A stretch of DNA of 28,390 nt from a virus, in IMG/VR virus record IMGVR_UViG_3300010354_000455, positions 1 through 28,390 of that record, one strand, 5' to 3'. Positions 26,551 through 28,390 of this stretch are shown in pieces. Position 1 is the first letter of the stretch. Each line of letters begins with the position of its first letter. Position numbers and translations under genes: made by a program. Below the pieces are notes generated by a model that ran no database searches, was not told where the DNA came from, and was given only the letters and a program-made list of their open reading frames with translations.

Positions 26551-27993
26551 TTAGCCCTGTAAGAGCATATTAACGCTAGCCCATAAATCGGTTGTTGATG
26601 TTAAAGCGCGCGCCGCTATTACCATTATATCCGGGGTGCCATTAATTTTTATTCCTAATCTACCTAGATCTGCTAAAAATATATTAGAAGATTGAGACAC
26701 TGCTACCCCTTGACCGCTAGCTAAAAAGCTTGAGTATAGAGTGTACCCCCCACTCAAACTTAAAGTTGCGTTACCATAAGCAAATTCGACTTTTTCTAAA
26801 CCAGTTTCTCCTGCAGGCAACCAATTTAAATTACCACCTGTAACAGTAGGATTAAGCCATACTCTATACTGTATATTTCTCGTACCAGTATTAAACATTT
26901 GAACATCGCTTAATCTTAATGCTAAATTTGCGGCGCCCGGTGCTATTCTTACTGCTATAATTGGTCTATAAGAAGTATCGACACTTAAAATTGCACCGCT
27001 TAGATCTGCAGTAATATTGGTACCAACAGTATCTGATACTCCTTCAGAAATAGAAGCGCTGCATATATGACGCATTGACCCGCTTCCAGGACCGACTTGT
27101 CTGATCTCATATCTTATAGGTTGATTGGGGGAGGTAATGTATGGGGCTACAACACTATTAAAATGAGTAAATTGATGGGCTATGTAAAGTTTACCTGCTA
27201 CATAAAAACCACACCTAACTCGCCCTACCCCCAGCCATTCATAATCCATGTGGAATATTTGAGCTTTGGTCCAATCTAAAGACAAACCAGAAGGCCCTGT
27301 TCCGTCTAGAGGGTCTACATTCCAAGCAGATTGAGACACTACTTCTGTATTAGTAACACCGGTGCTTTTTAATATATTTAACGTTACATCAGTGCCTGTT
27401 ACTTCTAGAAAAATACCGTCAGTAGGGGTATAAGGGGCCGCTGAAAGACTTTGAAATTGGCCAACTCTTTTAATTATATTTGTTTCTTTTGAAAAGGTGC
27501 CAGTAAAAACTGCTACTTGACTTTTACCAGGTTGATAATTAAATCTAGCGGTTGTTTGTCTGACAACATAATCCCCAGAAGCTGCAGTAGACATTAGTAC
27601 ACAACTATCTCCTGGTACGTGTATACTTGAAGCAGAACCATATGTTACTTCGTCGTATAACCATGGCATTTTACTATATTGTTGCTTACCGTCAAATAGA
27701 GTGGCCGGTGCAGAAACTCTTAATCTACCAAATGCATCTAAGGATGCATTATCTCCAAAAGGACTACTATTAGATTCTGCAGTGCTTATATCAGATACTA
27801 ATAAAGCGGTTTTACGATAAACGTAAGTGGTAGAAACTGAAGGTACTGTAGTTAAAGTATCGCTGTTAAATCTAGTTTCTACCTGTACAGTAGAAATTGG
27901 AGGGTATGCCGTAGTATCCGGAAATATAATAGCATTAGCAAGTCTAGACGAAAAGTCCGGGTAGTTAACTGTTACAGGCGGATTTACAGGCAT
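26551..27993 (-). CDS. Virion structural protein (480 aa)
   Basis: Located directly downstream of gp23. The Ser/Thr/Val/Gly-rich composition and regular beta pattern point to a virion protein. Residues ~75-100 hold SSPFGDNASLDAFGRLRVS and TLFDGKQ, a motif I recall in structural proteins of large phages and related viruses. Later QSAWNVDPLDGTGPSG, LDWTKAQIFHMDYEWLGVGR and HQFTHFN suggest a jelly-roll or lectin-like fold. It could be a capsid decoration or fibre protein. ATG 27993 has TAAGTA 6 bases upstream. No Shine-Dalgarno. Confidence 0.75.
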   Translation of the reverse strand: MPVNPPVTVNYPDFSSRLANAIIFPDTTAYPPISTVQVETRFNSDTLTTVPSVSTTYVYRKTALLVSDISTAESNSSPFGDNASLDAFGRLRVSAPATLFDGKQQYSKMPWLYDEVTYGSASSIHVPGDSCVLMSTAASGDYVVRQTTARFNYQPGKSQVAVFTGTFSKETNIIKRVGQFQSLSAAPYTPTDGIFLEVTGTDVTLNILKSTGVTNTEVVSQSAWNVDPLDGTGPSGLSLDWTKAQIFHMDYEWLGVGRVRCGFYVAGKLYIAHQFTHFNSVVAPYITSPNQPIRYEIRQVGPGSGSMRHICSASISEGVSDTVGTNITADLSGAILSVDTSYRPIIAVRIAPGAANLALRLSDVQMFNTGTRNIQYRVWLNPTVTGGNLNWLPAGETGLEKVEFAYGNATLSLSGGYTLYSSFLASGQGVAVSQSSNIFLADLGRLGIKINGTPDIMVIAARALTSTTDLWASVNMLLQG

Positions 27994-27999
27994 ATTATA

Positions 28000-28005
28000 T
28001 ACTTA
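28000..28005 (-). promoter_or_regulatory. Late-type element TAAGTA
   Basis: Six bases before ATG 27993, just after the gp23 terminator. Confidence 0.6.
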
Positions 28006-28010
28006 CTATA

Positions 28011-28044
28011 ACCAATAAGAAACCCGCCCATTTCTGGGCGGGTT
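28011..28044 (-). terminator. Strong intrinsic terminator after gp23
   Basis: AACCCGCCCA and TGGGCGGGTT (28021-28030 with 28035-28044) form a perfect 10-bp stem; reading leftward on the - strand it is followed by TTTCTTATT. It insulates the capsid gene from 26551-27993. Confidence 0.88.
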
Positions 28045-28075
28045 CTTGTTAAACGTTTTACCGTTACCAGCTTTA

Positions 28076-28390
28076 TTAGAGCATGGTGGCTGCAGTACCA
28101 GGAACGAAAGCGGTACCGAGTCCGGAAACGATGATGAGGTGGTAATAAAGAGCTGCGCCGAAAATGTGGTCAATGACGCCGTAACGGGTCATTAAGCCTA
28201 CACGTGGGGCGAAGTCGTTAGGACCAACGGTGCGTTGTACCAATACTGGAATGTATGGGCAGTATACGATACCGGTGTCATAGTATTCAGTACCCTTGTA
28301 ACCAAGGAGGGCGTACTCAAGAGCAGTAGCGCGTTGACCTACTTGATATTGGGCTTCTGTACGGGTATCACGGTAAACCGTGAAACGACC
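28076..28390 (-). CDS. gp23: Major capsid protein gp23-like, C-terminal part (partial)
   Basis: The - strand frame is open to the right edge and ends in TAA at 28076-28078; 104 residues are visible. It contains YALLGYKGTEYYDTGIVYCP, PYIPVLVQRTVGPNDFAPR and VGLMTRYGVIDH, matching the T4 gp23 C-terminal region (YKG, DTG-x-x-YCPY-P, G-MTRYG). gp23 forms the hexameric capsid lattice. Codons are more GC-rich and C-ending (TTC, TAC, ACC) than in the neighbouring genes, as expected of the most highly expressed gene. Followed by its own terminator. Confidence 0.93.
   Translation of the reverse strand, partial: GRFTVYRDTRTEAQYQVGQRATALEYALLGYKGTEYYDTGIVYCPYIPVLVQRTVGPNDFAPRVGLMTRYGVIDHIFGAALYYHLIIVSGLGTAFVPGTAATML

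Overview
The window is part of the genome of a tailed phage of the broad T4-like (myovirus) group. The evidence is a set of T4-type genes: the C-terminus of a gp23-like major capsid protein at the right edge, baseplate wedge proteins gp25 and gp6, a gp44-like clamp-loader ATPase, a probable small terminase, both subunits of class Ia ribonucleotide reductase, dUTPase, an Hsp20 small heat-shock protein and PhoH. The Hsp20/PhoH/nrdAB combination recalls marine T4-like phages. The host cannot be told from the sequence. No tRNA, rRNA, CRISPR array or insertion sequence was found.

Left part (1-6000): an accessory region of very small genes, mostly on the + strand and mostly of unknown function. Most carry their own sigma70-like promoter (about TTGCAA - 16 bp - CATAAT) placed so that transcription should start at or within a few bases of the ATG, so the mRNAs look leaderless. 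Several units end in their own hairpin terminator, making promoter-ORF-terminator cassettes. Three pairs of short paralogues lie here (937/4548, 5001/5158, 5346/5489). Its most striking part is 1507-2993, where the + strand contains no cytosine at all over 1,487 bases. This covers four intact ORFs, their promoters and the spaces between them. The first C residues after it are the CCC of the terminator stem. The four proteins therefore use only 15 amino acids (no Ala, His, Pro, Gln or Thr).

Middle part (6000-19250): late and structural genes. A 420-aa protein of unknown role (-) is followed by + strand genes for a small membrane protein, a methyltransferase and a GT2 glycosyltransferase, then a few unknowns. 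A - strand block runs gp25, gp6, a collagen-like tail fibre, an 803-aa structural protein, and a fusion of a ligase-like domain with an NMNAT/cytidylyltransferase-like domain.

Right part (19230-28390): mainly - strand nucleotide metabolism and replication genes (gp44, dut, hsp20, nrdA, nrdB, phoH), a membrane-anchored lipoprotein, a 480-aa virion protein and gp23. nrdA is interrupted by one in-frame amber codon just before its catalytic Asn/Cys/Glu motif. Many genes here and in the middle part have a T4-late-like TAARTA element only 5-8 bases before the start codon, so late mRNAs are also predicted to be leaderless or nearly so. Shine-Dalgarno sequences are rare throughout.
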